Shown here: positions 39,772-49,180 of the stretch, piece by piece
How positions within the stretch are numbered: the stretch's first letter is position 1
Layout: the number at the start of each line of letters is the position of its first letter
DNA from: Micromonospora cathayae
Lineage (GTDB): Bacteria; Actinomycetota; Actinomycetes; Mycobacteriales; Micromonosporaceae
Direction: 5' to 3'
NCBI RefSeq assembly: GCF_028993575.1
Contig: NZ_CP118615.1
Location: 496,001-560,000 of the forward strand
Length of the DNA stretch: 64,000 nt
Made by a program: the position numbers and the translations under genes
The notes under the pieces: generated by a model
What the model was told of the DNA's origin: nothing
Database searches by the model: none
The model's input: the letters and a program-made list of their open reading frames with translations, nothing else

Positions 39772-40152
39772 TTACTTCTTGCCGGGCTTCTTCTTGCCGG
39801 CGACGGTCCGCTTCGGGCCCTTGCGGGTACGGGCGTTGGTCCGCGTCCGCTGGCCGCGCACGGGCAGGCCCCGGCGGTGCCGGATACCCGCGTAGCAGCC
39901 GATCTCGACCTTGCGGCGGATGTCAGCGGCGACCTCGCGGCGCAGGTCGCCTTCTACCTTGTAGTTGGCCTCGATGTGGTCGCGGAGCTGGACCAGCTCC
40001 TCGTCCGTGAGGTCCCGGGCGCGCTTGTCCGGCGAGATGCCGGTCGCGGCGAGCGTCTCCAGGGCGCGGGTGCGACCCACACCGAAGATGTACGTGAGCG
40101 CGATCTCCATCCGCTTCTCGCGGGGGAGGTCGACGCCGACTAGACGTGCCAT
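39772..40152 (-). CDS. rpsM: 30S ribosomal protein S13
   Basis: 126 aa. The true start is [20 protein letters not shown] at 40152, not the longer in-frame start at 40305, which would add a non-conserved leader. C-terminal [20 protein letters not shown] contacts tRNA and 16S rRNA. The unusually long 267-nt gap to rpmJ holds no gene. Confidence 0.97.
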   Translation of the reverse strand: MARLVGVDLPREKRMEIALTYIFGVGRTRALETLAATGISPDKRARDLTDEELVQLRDHIEANYKVEGDLRREVAADIRRKVEIGCYAGIRHRRGLPVRGQRTRTNARTRKGPKRTVAGKKKPGKK

Positions 40153-40419
40153 TAGCGGGCGTACTCCCTTTGGTGTTCTGGCGGAGGTGTGGACCCGTCC
40201 CACCCCGCTACCGGCCGTCCCTGTCCTTCCGGCGCTGAACTGCGCCGGCGACCGGGATCGGTCGCTGCCCGAGCGGGCCCCGGCCTCCGACCGGGGGTCA
40301 GCCACGCGGGAGTACGCGATGCGTACCGCTCGTGGCTGGGACGAGCTGGTGATGTGGTGTCAGGACCTGCGGCCCGAACCGACCCGGCCGACCGTGTCGC
40401 ACGGTCGGTCAGGGCTGGC

Positions 40420-40533
40420 TCAGCCCTGGCGCTGCTTGTGGCGCGGGTCGGTGCAGATCACCATGACCCGGCCGTGCCGGCGGATAACCCGGCACTTGTT
40501 GCAGATCCTCTTGACGCTCGGCTTGACCTTCAC
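40420..40533 (-). CDS. rpmJ: 50S ribosomal protein L36 (zinc-binding form)
   Basis: 37-aa protein, too short for ordinary ORF cut-offs. Reads [20 protein letters not shown] followed by a [18 protein letters not shown]-terminus; C11, C14, C27 and H32 form the zinc site (C+ form). Starts at GTG 40533 with AAGG upstream. 98 nt after infA, as in other actinobacteria. Confidence 0.97.
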   Translation of the reverse strand: MKVKPSVKRICNKCRVIRRHGRVMVICTDPRHKQRQG

Positions 40534-40631
40534 GGTTGCCTTACTTCCCATCTGGCCCGGCGACGCGAAGAGATCACGCGACACCGGACGTCGAAGACGG
40601 ACACGGGGACGACCCGGCCGCCGTCAGGTGG

Positions 40632-40853
40632 TTACTTGTAGCGGTAGACGATGCGGCCGCGGGTCAGGTCGTACGGCGAGAGTTCGACGACGACCCGGTC
40701 CTCCGGCAGGATGCGGATGTAGTGCTGCCGCATCTTGCCGCTGATGTGAGCCAGCACCTTGTGACCGTTCGCGAGCTCCACCCGGAACATGGCGTTCGGC
40801 AGGGGCTCGATGACTCGACCCTCGATCTCGATGGCTCCGTCTTTTTTCGGCAT
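40632..40853 (-). CDS. infA: Translation initiation factor IF-1
   Basis: 73-aa S1/OB-fold factor that occupies the ribosomal A site. [20 protein letters not shown] and [20 protein letters not shown] are typical. SD GGAGGAC sits just upstream of the ATG at 40853. First gene of the infA-rpmJ-rpsM-rpsK-rpsD-rpoA-rplQ unit. Confidence 0.98.
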   Translation of the reverse strand: MPKKDGAIEIEGRVIEPLPNAMFRVELANGHKVLAHISGKMRQHYIRILPEDRVVVELSPYDLTRGRIVYRYK

Positions 40854-40912
40854 GTCCTCCGCTGTCCTGACGTCGGTTACTCCGGACGGCCCACAACGTC
40901 TTACACGAACCC

Positions 40913-40926
40913 CTGATCATGATCAG
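40913..40926. promoter_or_regulatory. Perfect 14-bp palindrome in infA leader
   Basis: CTGATCATGATCAG is fully self-complementary and lies in the ~150-nt leader of infA, ~60 nt before the start codon. Could be a DNA operator or chance; another GATCA-centred palindrome lies at 8946-8959. Confidence 0.35.
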
Positions 40927-41009
40927 AATGCTCGAGCCAGCCGCGGCTCCGGGCCCCCACCGAAGCGCAGGGTGGGCATGCCGGAGTGGACGCTGTGCGC
41001 CGATCTGAA

Positions 41010-41039
41010 AGTGTACGCCGGCCGTCCGGTGCTCGCCAA
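41010..41039 (-). promoter_or_regulatory. Sigma-A-like promoter for infA operon
   Basis: Minus-strand TTGGCG (41039-41034), 18-nt spacer, TACACT (41015-41010). Predicted start near 41003, giving a ~150-nt leader to infA. Good match to actinobacterial housekeeping promoters. Confidence 0.6.
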
Positions 41040-41083
41040 ACCGGCCACCCCGGTCACCCAAAATCAGGACGAAGAACCACGGA

Positions 41084-41779
41084 TCAGGCAGACGGCCGGC
41101 CGTCGTCGCCGGTCTGCTCCCGCTCGGCGGTCAGTTCGCCCGCGCCCGGCTGCTCCCGCTCGGCGGTCAGTTCGCCCGCGCCGGGCTGCTCCCCGGCGGC
41201 GGTCAGTTCGCGTTCCTGCCGCTCGGCCTTCAGCCTCCGCCGCTGCTCCCGCTTCTCGGCCTTACGCAGCCTCTTGCGCTCCTGCTCGGCCACCCACCGC
41301 TCCGGCTCACCCCGGACCAGCCCGAGCGCGGTCTGGACCACCAGGATCGCCCCCCACGGCCCGGCCACCCAGCCCGGCCAGAAGTAGACCGGACCACCGT
41401 CGAGCACCGAGATCACCGCCCACACCGCCACGGTGACCGCGACCACGGTGAGGTACGGCTCCCACGTCTCCACCAGCCACCGGACCGTCGCCGAACGGGC
41501 CGCGACCGGCTTCCCGGCAGGCGCGGACACAACCACCCCGCCGCCCACCCCGGGCGCCGGCTGGGGCACGGCCACCGTGCCACCGGCCGCGGTCGCCGGG
41601 TCGGGCAGGTCGGCCAGCACGACGTCCAGCTCACCGTACGTCCGGGCGAGATAGGCCCGCTGGAGGCGGTCGTCGTACTCGTGCAGGTCCAGCCGACCCT
41701 CGTCGAGCGCGACCCGCAGCCGGCCGGCCACCGCCTCCCGGTCCGCGTCGGCAGCCCGCATTCCGTCGCGTCGGTCCAT
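41084..41779 (-). CDS. DUF1707 (SHOCT-like) domain protein with 2TM domain and repetitive tail
   Basis: 231 aa. DUF1707 at the N-terminus (RAADADREAVAGRLRVALDEGRLDLHEYDDRLQRAY), then two TM segments (WEPYLTVVAVTVAVWAVISV and PGWVAGPWGAILVVQTALGL, the 2TM pattern), a highly basic helical stretch (RKRLRKAEKREQRRR) and a 12-residue repeat PGAGELTAEREQ. DUF1707 proteins are frequent actinobacterial membrane proteins of unknown function. Start ATG at 41779 is tentative; 41791 and 41761 are alternatives. It intrudes between map and infA in the ribosomal region. Confidence 0.78.
   Translation of the reverse strand: MDRRDGMRAADADREAVAGRLRVALDEGRLDLHEYDDRLQRAYLARTYGELDVVLADLPDPATAAGGTVAVPQPAPGVGGGVVVSAPAGKPVAARSATVRWLVETWEPYLTVVAVTVAVWAVISVLDGGPVYFWPGWVAGPWGAILVVQTALGLVRGEPERWVAEQERKRLRKAEKREQRRRLKAERQERELTAAGEQPGAGELTAEREQPGAGELTAEREQTGDDGRPSA
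41114..41210 (-). repeat. 36-bp tandem repeat coding the DUF1707 protein tail
   Basis: Units at 41114-41149 and 41150-41185 differ at one position; a third degenerate copy follows from 41186. Each encodes about 12 residues including PGAGELTAEREQ. Confidence 0.85.
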
Positions 41780-41905
41780 GTCGCCAAGCATGTCACGAGC
41801 CGGCGACGGCCCTTGGCCCGGTCTTGTGGATCATGGTTCGTGCCCGTCGTGCACGGTACGGCGACGGTGCCTCTCCGACGCCCGGGACGCCCGCCGTCCG
41901 GACCC

Positions 41906-41995
41906 GGATGCCGGGCCGGGGCCGGATGCCGGGCCGGGGCCGGATGCCGGGCCGGGGCCGGATGCCGGGCCGGGGCCGGATGCCGGGCCGGGGCC
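41906..41995. repeat. 18-bp tandem repeat, five perfect copies, non-coding
   Basis: GGATGCCGGGCCGGGGCC repeats exactly at 41906, 41924, 41942, 41960 and 41978. It lies in the 444-nt gap between the DUF1707 gene and map. No gene is supported in this gap on either strand. Confidence 0.93.
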
Positions 41996-42223
41996 GCACG
42001 CCGCCGGGGCCGGCGGTGACACCACGGTGGGTGGCAGCTCAGGTGTAATCGGTTCGGCGTGTCGTGTAGCTGAGCCGCCCAGAAAGCCGGAGCGACGCGC
42101 CGCCGTCGCGGGGCATCCGTACCATCGGGGCTGCGGGACGGCCCGCGGGCGGTGTGGGGACCCCAGGAAAAGCCGGAGCCGATCCGTGCGGTCCGTAGAC
42201 GCTGCGGCGGTCGGTGGTGCGGG

Positions 42224-43075
42224 TCAGGCGGCCGGCGTGTCGGCCGGCTGCCGGGAGGTCACCAGGTCGCCCAGCCGGGACCGGCCGCCGTCCGGTGCGG
42301 TCAGCACCCACACGCCGTCCGGCAGCAGCGCCATGGAGTGCTCCACGTGCGCCGCCACCGACCCGTCCCGGGTCACCACCGTCCAGCCGTCGGCGAGTTC
42401 GGCGGTACGCGGCGAACCCATCGTGATCATCGGCTCGATGGCCAGCGCCATCCCGGCCACCAGCCGGGGCCCGCGTCCCGGCCGGCCGTGGTTGAGCACG
42501 TGCGGGTCCTGGTGCATCTCGGTGCCGATGCCGTGCCCGCCGTACCCGTCGACGATGCCGTACCGGCCACCCTTGCGTACCGCGGTCTCCACCGCGTGCG
42601 AGATGTCGGTGAGCCGGCCGCGGCCGTTCGCCGCGCCCCGGGCCGCCGCCGCGATCCCCGCCCACATGGCGTCCTCGGCCACCTCGGCCATCCGCAGCAG
42701 CGCCGGGTCGACCCGGCCCACGCCGACGGTGATCGCGGCGTCGCCGTGCCAGCCGTCCAGCACCGCGCCGCAGTCGATCGAGATCAGGTCGCCCTCGTGG
42801 AGCACCTGGTCGGGTGCGGGGATGGCGTGCACGATCTGCTCGTTGACCGAGGAGCAGATCGACGCCGGGAAGCCGTGGTAGCCCTTGAACGAGGGGACCG
42901 CGCCGGCCGCCCGGATCACCGACTCGGCGATGGCGTCGAGATCGCCCGTGCTCACCCCCGGGGCCACCGCCTCGCGCATCCGCTGCAACGCGGCGGCCAC
43001 CACCAGACCGGCGGCCCGCATCTTCTCGATCTGCTCGGGGGTCTTCAGCTGGATGTCCAGCTGCTGACGGCGCAT
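42224..43075 (-). CDS. map: Methionine aminopeptidase type I
   Basis: 283-aa enzyme that removes the initiator Met. Dinuclear metal ligands are present in order: D (SIDCGA), D (GDAAITVG), H (GGHGIGTEMHQ), E (AIEPMI) and E (VEHSMA). The ~25-residue C-terminal extension (DGGRSRLGDLVTSRQPADTP) is not conserved. Follows adk by 88 nt across a hairpin. Confidence 0.97.
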   Translation of the reverse strand: MRRQQLDIQLKTPEQIEKMRAAGLVVAAALQRMREAVAPGVSTGDLDAIAESVIRAAGAVPSFKGYHGFPASICSSVNEQIVHAIPAPDQVLHEGDLISIDCGAVLDGWHGDAAITVGVGRVDPALLRMAEVAEDAMWAGIAAAARGAANGRGRLTDISHAVETAVRKGGRYGIVDGYGGHGIGTEMHQDPHVLNHGRPGRGPRLVAGMALAIEPMITMGSPRTAELADGWTVVTRDGSVAAHVEHSMALLPDGVWVLTAPDGGRSRLGDLVTSRQPADTPAA

Positions 43076-43097
43076 GGCGCGGTCACCTTTCGTCGAC

Positions 43098-43135
43098 GGG
43101 GAGGTGGAGCCACGCGTCGCGTGCTCCCCCTCCCC
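43098..43135 (-). terminator. Hairpin between adk and map
   Basis: Arms 43098-43110 and 43123-43135 pair at 12 of 13 positions, with CACGCG/CGCGTG pairing inside (43111-43116 and 43118-43123), making one long stem. It would reduce read-through from secY-adk into map. Confidence 0.55.
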
Positions 43136-43163
43136 GCACTCTATCGCCGTCCGGAGCTGGCGT

Positions 43164-43817
43164 TCAGCCGCCGTAGGAGCGCAGGGCGTCGATGGCCCGG
43201 ACGGTCACGTCCTCCACCGGGCCGGTCGCGTCGATCCCGACCAGCTTGCCCTGGGCGCCGTAGTAGTCCACCAGCGGCGCGGTCTTCTCGGCGTACTCCC
43301 GCAGCCGCGCCGCGATGGTCTCCGGCTTGTCGTCGTCCCGCTGGAACAGCTCCGCGCCGCAGCGGTCACAGATGCCGTCCCGGGTGGTGGCGTCGAACTC
43401 GACGTGCCAGATCTTGCCGCAGCCCCGGCAGGTACGCCGGCCGGAGAGCCGCCGGATCACCTCGTCGTCGTCGACGACCAGCTCCAGCACCAGGTCCAGC
43501 GCGGTACCCAGGTCGGCGAGAAGCTTGTCCAGCGCGGCGGCCTGCGGGGTGGTGCGCGGGAAACCGTCGAGCAGGAAGCCCTCGGCGGCGTCCGGCTCGG
43601 CGAGCCGGTCCCGGACCATGTTGATGGTGACCTCGTCCGGAACCAGCTTGCCTGCGTCCATGTACCGCTTGGCCTCGACGCCCAGCGGCGTGCCCTGGGA
43701 GACGTTCGCCCGGAAGATGTCCCCGGTCGAGATCTTCGGGACGGCCAGGTGGGCGGCGATGAACTCCGCCTGTGTGCCCTTGCCCGCCCCCGGCGGGCCA
43801 ACCAGAACGAGTCGCAT
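43164..43817 (-). CDS. adk: Adenylate kinase (zinc-LID form)
   Basis: 217 aa, interconverts ATP+AMP and 2 ADP. P-loop GPPGAGKGT (7-15); [13 protein letters not shown] binds AMP. The LID carries CRGCGKIWH and CDRCGAELF, a four-Cys zinc site as in Gram-positive long forms. Starts at the nucleotide after the secY stop, so it is tightly coupled to secY. Confidence 0.97.
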   Translation of the reverse strand: MRLVLVGPPGAGKGTQAEFIAAHLAVPKISTGDIFRANVSQGTPLGVEAKRYMDAGKLVPDEVTINMVRDRLAEPDAAEGFLLDGFPRTTPQAAALDKLLADLGTALDLVLELVVDDDEVIRRLSGRRTCRGCGKIWHVEFDATTRDGICDRCGAELFQRDDDKPETIAARLREYAEKTAPLVDYYGAQGKLVGIDATGPVEDVTVRAIDALRSYGG

Positions 43818-45146
43818 CTACCGCAGGAACCCTTCGTAGTTCCGCTGCATGAGTTGGCTCTCGATCTGCTTCACGGTCTCCAGACCGACGCCGACCATGA
43901 TGAGCACAGCGGTGCCGCCGAACGGGAAGTTCATGTACGCCTGGCTGTCCAGCCAGATGAAGAAGAAGTTCGGCAGGATCGAGATGATCGCGAGGTAGAG
44001 CGCGCCCGGGAGGGTGATCCGGCTGAGGATGAAGTCGAGGTACTCGGCGGTCGGCTTGCCGGGGCGGATGCCCGGAACGAAGCCGCCGTACTTCTTCATG
44101 TTGTCCGCGACCTCGGTCGGGTTGAACGTGATCGAGACGTAGAAGTACGTGAAGAAGATGATCAGCAGGAAGTACACCGAGATGTAGATCGGGCTGGTCG
44201 GGTCGACCAGGTTGTTCTGGATCCACGCCTGGGTCTTGCCCGGGTTGTTCTGGTCGAAGAACTGGAGCGCCAGCTGCGGCAGGTACAGCAGCGAGGAGCC
44301 GAAGATGACCGGGATGACACCCGCCTGGTTGACCTTCAGCGGGATGTAGGTCGAGGTGCCGCCGTACATCCGCCGGCCGATCATGCGCTTGGCGTACTGC
44401 ACCGGGATCCGGCGCTGGGCCTGCTCGATGAAGACGACCGCGGTGATGACCAGCAGGACCAGCGCGATGACCAGGGCGAACCACTCCCAGCCCTTGGTCT
44501 GCTTGATCTGCCAGCCCTCGCTGGGGAGGCGGGCGGCGATCGAGGTGAAGATCAGGACGGACATGCCGTTGCCGACGCCCCGGTCGGTGATCAGCTCACC
44601 GAGCCACATCACCATGCCGGTACCGGCGGTCATGGTCATGACCAGGATGGTCAGGGTCAGCCAGTCCGGGATACCGGTCCCCTGCGGGATGATCGGGAAC
44701 TGGTCGCACTGGTTGTTGAACAGCTGCCCGGAGCGGGCCAGCGCGACGAACGCCGACGCCTGGAGGACACCCAGACCGAGGGTCAGGTACCGGGTGTACT
44801 GGGTGATCTTCGCCTGGCCGGCCTGGCCCTCCTTGCGGAGCTGCTCCAGCCGCGGGATCACCACCGTCAGGAGCTGCAGGATGATCGACGCGGTGATGTA
44901 GGGCATGATGCCCAGCGCGAAGACCGAGAGCGACAGCAGCGCACCGCCGGAGAACAGGTTGAGCAGGTTGAAGACCCCGTTCGACCCGCCCTCCATGCTG
45001 TCGATGCACTTCTGGACGTTCGCGTACGAGACGCCGGGGCTGGGCAGTGTCGCGCCGAACCGGTAGACCGCGATGATGCCGACTGTGAACAGCAGCTTCT
45101 TGCGCAGGTCAGGCGTACGGAACGCACTGAGAAAGGCGGACAGCAA
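43818..45146 (-). CDS. secY: Protein translocase subunit SecY
   Basis: 442-aa, ten-TM channel of the Sec translocase. VGIIAVYRFGATLPSPGVSY, ITASIILQLLTVVIPRLEQL (TM2b) and TGMVMWLGELITDRGVGNG are core segments. The TTG at 45146 was chosen because AGGAGGAAG sits 6 nt upstream and the protein from there (LSAFLSAFRTPDLRKKLLF) begins like other SecY; the longer frame to 45287 is not conserved. Confidence 0.95.
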   Translation of the reverse strand: MLSAFLSAFRTPDLRKKLLFTVGIIAVYRFGATLPSPGVSYANVQKCIDSMEGGSNGVFNLLNLFSGGALLSLSVFALGIMPYITASIILQLLTVVIPRLEQLRKEGQAGQAKITQYTRYLTLGLGVLQASAFVALARSGQLFNNQCDQFPIIPQGTGIPDWLTLTILVMTMTAGTGMVMWLGELITDRGVGNGMSVLIFTSIAARLPSEGWQIKQTKGWEWFALVIALVLLVITAVVFIEQAQRRIPVQYAKRMIGRRMYGGTSTYIPLKVNQAGVIPVIFGSSLLYLPQLALQFFDQNNPGKTQAWIQNNLVDPTSPIYISVYFLLIIFFTYFYVSITFNPTEVADNMKKYGGFVPGIRPGKPTAEYLDFILSRITLPGALYLAIISILPNFFFIWLDSQAYMNFPFGGTAVLIMVGVGLETVKQIESQLMQRNYEGFLR

Positions 45147-45284
45147 CTTCTTCCTCCTGCGCGAGGCGGGCCGCCGGTGGTGGTCCCTGGCGGGGCGGGG
45201 TGGCAGTCGGGCGAGCGCCCGATATCCATAGCTGGGAACGGACTCTAACAGCCCGACCGCTGTCCGGGCAGGCTTGCCCGGGAA

Positions 45285-45313
45285 CATATATCGCTAACGA
45301 TGTGATTCGGAAC
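45285..45313 (-). promoter_or_regulatory. Possible promoter for secY-adk
   Basis: Minus-strand GTTCCG (45313-45308), 17-nt spacer, TATATG (45290-45285), in an unusually A+T-rich patch. The -35 is weak. Would give a ~130-nt secY leader. Confidence 0.4.
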
Positions 45314-45330
45314 ACTGACACGCAGTAGAA

Positions 45331-45373
45331 CCGTGGCGCCCGCCAGTTGTCGTCAACTGAACGAGCGCCACGG
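45331..45373 (-). terminator. Nested hairpin between rplO and secY
   Basis: Outer arms CCGTGGCGC (45331-45339) and GCGCCACGG (45365-45373), inner CAGTTG/CAACTG (45344-45349 and 45354-45359). It starts 11 nt after the rplO stop and precedes the candidate secY promoter, consistent with the end of the spc unit. Confidence 0.6.
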
Positions 45374-45384
45374 TCCTGGATGCC

Positions 45385-45828
45385 TTACAGCTCGGTGACC
45401 GAGCCACCGGCAGCGGCGATCTTCTCCTTGGCCGACGCGCTGAACGCGTGCGCCGACACCTGGAGCGCCACCCCGCCGAGATCCCCGGTGCCGAGCACCT
45501 TGACCGGGTGGCCCTTGCGGACCGCGCCGACCTCGACCAGCTCGGCCGGGCCGACCTGACCGCCGTTGGGGAACAGTTCGGCGAGCCGGTCCAGGTTCAC
45601 GACCTGGAAGACCACCTTGAACTTGTTCTTGAAGCCCTTCATCTTCGGCAGGCGCATGTGGATGGGCATCTGCCCACCCTCGAACGCCGGCGAGATGTTC
45701 TTGCGGGCCTTGGAACCCTTGGTACCGCGACCGGCGGTCTTGCCCTTGGAACCCTCACCACGACCCACCCGGGTCTTGGCGGTCTTGGCTCCCGGCGCCG
45801 GGCGCAGGTGATGGACCTTGATCGTCAT
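45385..45828 (-). CDS. rplO: 50S ribosomal protein L15
   Basis: 147 aa; [20 protein letters not shown] and [19 protein letters not shown] are the L15 rRNA-binding motifs. Overlaps the rpmD stop by 1 nt (TAATG), indicating coupling. Last gene of the spc cluster before secY. Confidence 0.97.
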   Translation of the reverse strand: MTIKVHHLRPAPGAKTAKTRVGRGEGSKGKTAGRGTKGSKARKNISPAFEGGQMPIHMRLPKMKGFKNKFKVVFQVVNLDRLAELFPNGGQVGPAELVEVGAVRKGHPVKVLGTGDLGGVALQVSAHAFSASAKEKIAAAGGSVTEL

Positions 45829-46010
45829 TACTCGACCTCCTCGACCTTCACGAGGTGGTTGACCGCGAAGATCATGCCCCGGATCTCGGGACGGTCCTCC
45901 TTGACCACCACGTCGTTGATCCGCTTGAGACCGAGCGACCGCAGCGACTCACGCTGGTTGTGCTTGGTCCCGATCCCGGACCGGACCTGGGTGACCTTCA
46001 GGCGTGCCAT
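45828..46010 (-). CDS. rpmD: 50S ribosomal protein L30
   Basis: 60-aa protein, [20 protein letters not shown] to [20 protein letters not shown]; standard bacterial short form. The ATG at 46010 overlaps the rpsE stop by 1 nt; an open frame upstream lies inside rpsE and is not real. Confidence 0.97.
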   Translation of the reverse strand: MARLKVTQVRSGIGTKHNQRESLRSLGLKRINDVVVKEDRPEIRGMIFAVNHLVKVEEVE

Positions 46011-46624
46011 CAGGATGCCACCCCCGCCCGCGAGGCCAGCATCGCGGCCGGCGCGACGTCCTCCACCGGCAGGCCACGACGCGCGGCGACCTGCTCCGGG
46101 GACTCCAGCCCCTTCAGGGCCGCCACCGTGGCGTGCACGATGTTGATCGGGTTCGACGATCCGAGGCTCTTGGAGAGCACGTCGTGGATACCCGCGCACT
46201 CCAGCACGGCACGCACCGGCCCGCCGGCGATGACACCCGTACCGGCCGAGGCCGGCTTGAGCAGCACCACGCCCGCGGCGTCCTCGCCCTGCACCGGGTG
46301 CGGGATCGACTGGCCGATCCGCGGCACCTTGAAAAAGTGCTTCTTGGCCTCCTCGACACCCTTGGCGATCGCCGCGGGCACCTCCTTGGCCTTTCCGTAG
46401 CCCACGCCGACGGTGCCGTCGCCGTCGCCCACGATCACCAGGGCGGTGAAGCTGAAGCGACGACCACCCTTCACGACCTTGGCGACGCGGTTGATCGCGA
46501 CGACCCGCTCGAGGTGCGGGGTCTTCTCGACGGGCGCGTTTCCGCGGCCGCCCTCACGGCGGTTGTCGCGGCGACCACCCTCGTTGCCACCGGACCCGCC
46601 GCCACGGCGCTGTTGACCTGGCAT
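46010..46624 (-). CDS. rpsE: 30S ribosomal protein S5
   Basis: 204 aa; S5 core from [20 protein letters not shown] through [20 protein letters not shown]. The N-terminal ~30 residues ([20 protein letters not shown]) are a Gly/Arg-rich extension. 34 nt after rplR; couples to rpmD. Confidence 0.98.
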   Translation of the reverse strand: MPGQQRRGGGSGGNEGGRRDNRREGGRGNAPVEKTPHLERVVAINRVAKVVKGGRRFSFTALVIVGDGDGTVGVGYGKAKEVPAAIAKGVEEAKKHFFKVPRIGQSIPHPVQGEDAAGVVLLKPASAGTGVIAGGPVRAVLECAGIHDVLSKSLGSSNPINIVHATVAALKGLESPEQVAARRGLPVEDVAPAAMLASRAGVAS

Positions 46625-46658
46625 CAGCAGCCTTCCTTCTCTCTCGTGACGGGGTTTG

Positions 46659-47048
46659 CTAGAACTCGAGTCCGGCTTCGCGAGCGGCGTCGGCCAGCGC
46701 GGCTACCCGCCCCGCGTACCGGTTACCACCGCGGTCGAAGACGACCTTCGAGATGCCGGCGGCCTTGGCCCGCTCGGCGAGCAGCGCGCCGACCTTGCCG
46801 GCCAGGGCGCTCTTGTCGCCCTCGGAGCCGCGCAGCGAGGCGTCCAGGGTCGAGGCCGACGCCAGGGTGTGCCCCTTGGTGTCGTCCACGATCTGGGCCA
46901 CGATGTGCCGCAGCGACCGGGTGACGACCAGGCGGGGACGCTCGGCGGTGCCGCTGATGTTCTTGCGGACCCGGAAGTGCCGACGCGCACGCCCGACGGC
47001 ACGCTTGGCGGCGACGCCGCGGCGGCGCTTGAGCAGCGTGGCGCTCAC
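46659..47048 (-). CDS. rplR: 50S ribosomal protein L18
   Basis: 129-aa 5S rRNA-binding protein; [20 protein letters not shown] and [20 protein letters not shown] are conserved. Overlaps rplF by 4 nt. Confidence 0.97.
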   Translation of the reverse strand: MSATLLKRRRGVAAKRAVGRARRHFRVRKNISGTAERPRLVVTRSLRHIVAQIVDDTKGHTLASASTLDASLRGSEGDKSALAGKVGALLAERAKAAGISKVVFDRGGNRYAGRVAALADAAREAGLEF

Positions 47049-47587
47049 TTCTTACCTGCCTTTCCGGCCTTGCGGCGGATTACCTCGCCCTGGTACTTCA
47101 CGCCCTTGCCCTTGTAGGGCTCCGGCGGGCGGATCTTCCGGATGTTGGCGGCGACCTCACCGACGAGCTGCTTGTCGATGCCGGCCACGTGGAACAGCGT
47201 CGGCTTCTCGACGGTGAAGGTGATGCCGTCCGGCGCGGGCACCAGGACCGGGTGCGAGAACCCGAGTGCGAACTCGAGGTCCTTGCCCTTGGCGGTGACC
47301 CGGTAACCGGTACCGGCGATCTCCAGGCTCTTCTTGTAACCCTCGGTGACCCCGACGATCATGTTCGCCACCAGGGTACGGCTCAGGCCGTGCAGTTCCT
47401 TGGCCTTGCGCTCGTCGTTCGGCCGGTTGATCTGCAGCTCGCCGCTGTCCGCCTTCTCCACCGTGATCGGCTCGGAGAGGGTGTGCGACAGCTCGCCCTT
47501 GGGGCCCTTGACCTTGACGGTCTGGCCGTCGATCGTGACATCGACGCCGGCTGGCACCGGGATCGACTTACGTCCAATACGCGACAT
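47045..47587 (-). CDS. rplF: 50S ribosomal protein L6
   Basis: 180 aa. The start [20 protein letters not shown] at 47587 is the conserved one; the longer frame to 47635 overlaps the rpsH end. C-terminal [20 protein letters not shown] is the 23S-binding signature. 16 nt after rpsH. Confidence 0.97.
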   Translation of the reverse strand: MSRIGRKSIPVPAGVDVTIDGQTVKVKGPKGELSHTLSEPITVEKADSGELQINRPNDERKAKELHGLSRTLVANMIVGVTEGYKKSLEIAGTGYRVTAKGKDLEFALGFSHPVLVPAPDGITFTVEKPTLFHVAGIDKQLVGEVAANIRKIRPPEPYKGKGVKYQGEVIRRKAGKAGKK

Positions 47588-47603
47588 TTCTACCTGTCTC
47601 CCG

Positions 47604-48011
47604 TTACCAGACGAAGGCGAGGACTTCCCCGCCAACGCTCCGCTTGCGGGCCTGCCGGTCGGTGAGCAGCCCCTGGGACGTCGAAATGATCGCCACGCCG
47701 AGGCCGCCGAGCACCCGCGGGAGCCCGTCCGACTTGGCGTACACCCGGAGACCGGGCTTGGAGACGCGCTTGATGCCGGCCAGGCTCCGCTCCCGGTTCT
47801 GGCCGTACTTCAGCTCGACGACCAGTCGCTTGCCGACGGTGCCCTCCTCGGGCTCCTCGACCGACCAGGTGGCGATGTAACCCTCGGTCTTCAGGACCTC
47901 GGCGATGTTCGCCTTGATCTTGGAGTAGGGCATCGTCACCCGGTCGTGGTACGCCTGGTTGGCGTTACGCAGACGCGTGAGCATGTCTGCGATCGGGTCG
48001 GTCATCGTCAT
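47604..48011 (-). CDS. rpsH: 30S ribosomal protein S8
   Basis: 135-aa 16S rRNA-binding protein; [20 protein letters not shown] and [20 protein letters not shown] are signatures. S8 often represses the spc operon by binding its mRNA (family knowledge). A second Met at codon 3 is possible. Preceded by a 96-nt gap after rpsN. Confidence 0.97.
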   Translation of the reverse strand: MTMTDPIADMLTRLRNANQAYHDRVTMPYSKIKANIAEVLKTEGYIATWSVEEPEEGTVGKRLVVELKYGQNRERSLAGIKRVSKPGLRVYAKSDGLPRVLGGLGVAIISTSQGLLTDRQARKRSVGGEVLAFVW

Positions 48012-48107
48012 GGATTTCGTCTACCTTTCTCGCCGGGGTTCCCGCGGGTACGCCCGGGGCCTACGGCGAAGAGACAGTGCAGCTGACGCGCGGAGCGCGC
48101 CGGGCTA

Positions 48108-48293
48108 TTACCAGGAAGCCTTGGACACGCCGGGCAGCTCACCGCGGTGGGCCATCTCCCGGATGCACACCCGGCAGAGACCGAACTTGCGGTAGACCGC
48201 CTTCGGACGCCCGCACCGCTGGCAGCGGGTGTACGCGCGAACCGAGAACTTCGGCTTCGCGGCCGCCTTGAGGATCAGCGCCTTCTTGGCCAT
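48108..48293 (-). CDS. rpsN: 30S ribosomal protein S14 type Z
   Basis: 61-aa short, zinc-binding S14: C24-x2-C27 and C40-x2-C43 (CQRCGRP and CRVCIRE). The longer zinc-free paralogue, if present, must be elsewhere. 1 nt after rplE. Confidence 0.98.
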   Translation of the reverse strand: MAKKALILKAAAKPKFSVRAYTRCQRCGRPKAVYRKFGLCRVCIREMAHRGELPGVSKASW

Positions 48294-48294
48294 C

Positions 48295-48864
48295 TCAGTT
48301 CTCCTTGAACGGGAAGCCCAGGAGCTTGAGCAGCGCCCGGCCCTCGTCGTCGGTCGTGGCGGTGGTGACCACCGTGATGTCCATGCCCCGCTGGCGATCG
48401 ATCTTGTCCTGGTCGATCTCGTGGAACACCGACTGCTCGGTCAGACCGAACGTGTAGTTGCCGTGCCCGTCGAGCTTGCGCCCGTCCAGGCCGCGGAAGT
48501 CACGGATACGCGGCAGCGCGATGGACAGCAGCCGGTCCAGGAACTCCCACATCCGGTCGCCGCGCAGGGTGACCTTCGCGCCGATCGGCATGCCCTCACG
48601 GAGCTTGAACTGCGCGATCGACTTGGTCGCCCGCCGCACCTGCGGCTTCTGGCCGGTGATGGTGGCCAGGTCGCGGACCGCGCCGTCGATCAGCTTGGCG
48701 TCCCGGGCGGCCTCGCCGACACCCATGTTGACGACGATCTTGACGAGCCGCGGCACCTGCATCGGGTTCGCGTAGTCGTGCTGCTCCCGCAGCTTCGCCA
48801 CGATCTCGTTGCGGTACCGCTCCTTGAGGCGCGGCAGGGTCTTGGTTTCGGTAGCCGTGGTCAT
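48295..48864 (-). CDS. rplE: 50S ribosomal protein L5
   Basis: 189-aa 5S rRNA-binding protein; [20 protein letters not shown] and [20 protein letters not shown] are conserved. Overlaps the rplX stop by 1 nt. Confidence 0.98.
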   Translation of the reverse strand: MTTATETKTLPRLKERYRNEIVAKLREQHDYANPMQVPRLVKIVVNMGVGEAARDAKLIDGAVRDLATITGQKPQVRRATKSIAQFKLREGMPIGAKVTLRGDRMWEFLDRLLSIALPRIRDFRGLDGRKLDGHGNYTFGLTEQSVFHEIDQDKIDRQRGMDITVVTTATTDDEGRALLKLLGFPFKEN

Positions 48865-49178
48865 CAGAGGTCCTTACCGGTGCTACGCGCGATGCGGACC
48901 TTCTGGCCGTTGTCGTCGATCCGGTACCCGATACGGGTCGGCTTGCCCTCGGAGTCCAGGACCTGCACGTTGGAAACGTGGATCGGGGCCTCCTGGGTGA
49001 CGATGCCACCGGTCTTGGCGCCACGCTGGGTGGTGCGGATGCGGGTGTGCTTCTTGACCCGGTTCACGCCCTCGACCAGGACCTTGTCCTGCCGCGGGTA
49101 GGCCGCGATGACCTTGCCCTTGGCGCCCTTGTCCTTGCCGGCGATGACGACGACCGTGTCGCCCTTCTTGACCTTCAC
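48864..49178 (-). CDS. rplX: 50S ribosomal protein L24
   Basis: 104 aa, KOW motif [20 protein letters not shown]. The second of two in-frame GTG codons (49178) matches the usual MKVKKGD start; the first at 49184 overlaps the rplN stop (GTGA) and has GGAGG nearer, so two extra residues are possible. Confidence 0.95.
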   Translation of the reverse strand: MKVKKGDTVVVIAGKDKGAKGKVIAAYPRQDKVLVEGVNRVKKHTRIRTTQRGAKTGGIVTQEAPIHVSNVQVLDSEGKPTRIGYRIDDNGQKVRIARSTGKDL

Positions 49179-49180
49179 GG

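Noticed and set aside
40153-40305. Longer S13 start
   Set aside because: The extension is not conserved; [15 protein letters not shown] is the standard S13 N-terminus.
41906-41995. The five 18-bp repeats as an origin iteron array or CRISPR
   Set aside because: No spacers, no rep gene or DnaA-box context; very G+C-rich simple repeat.
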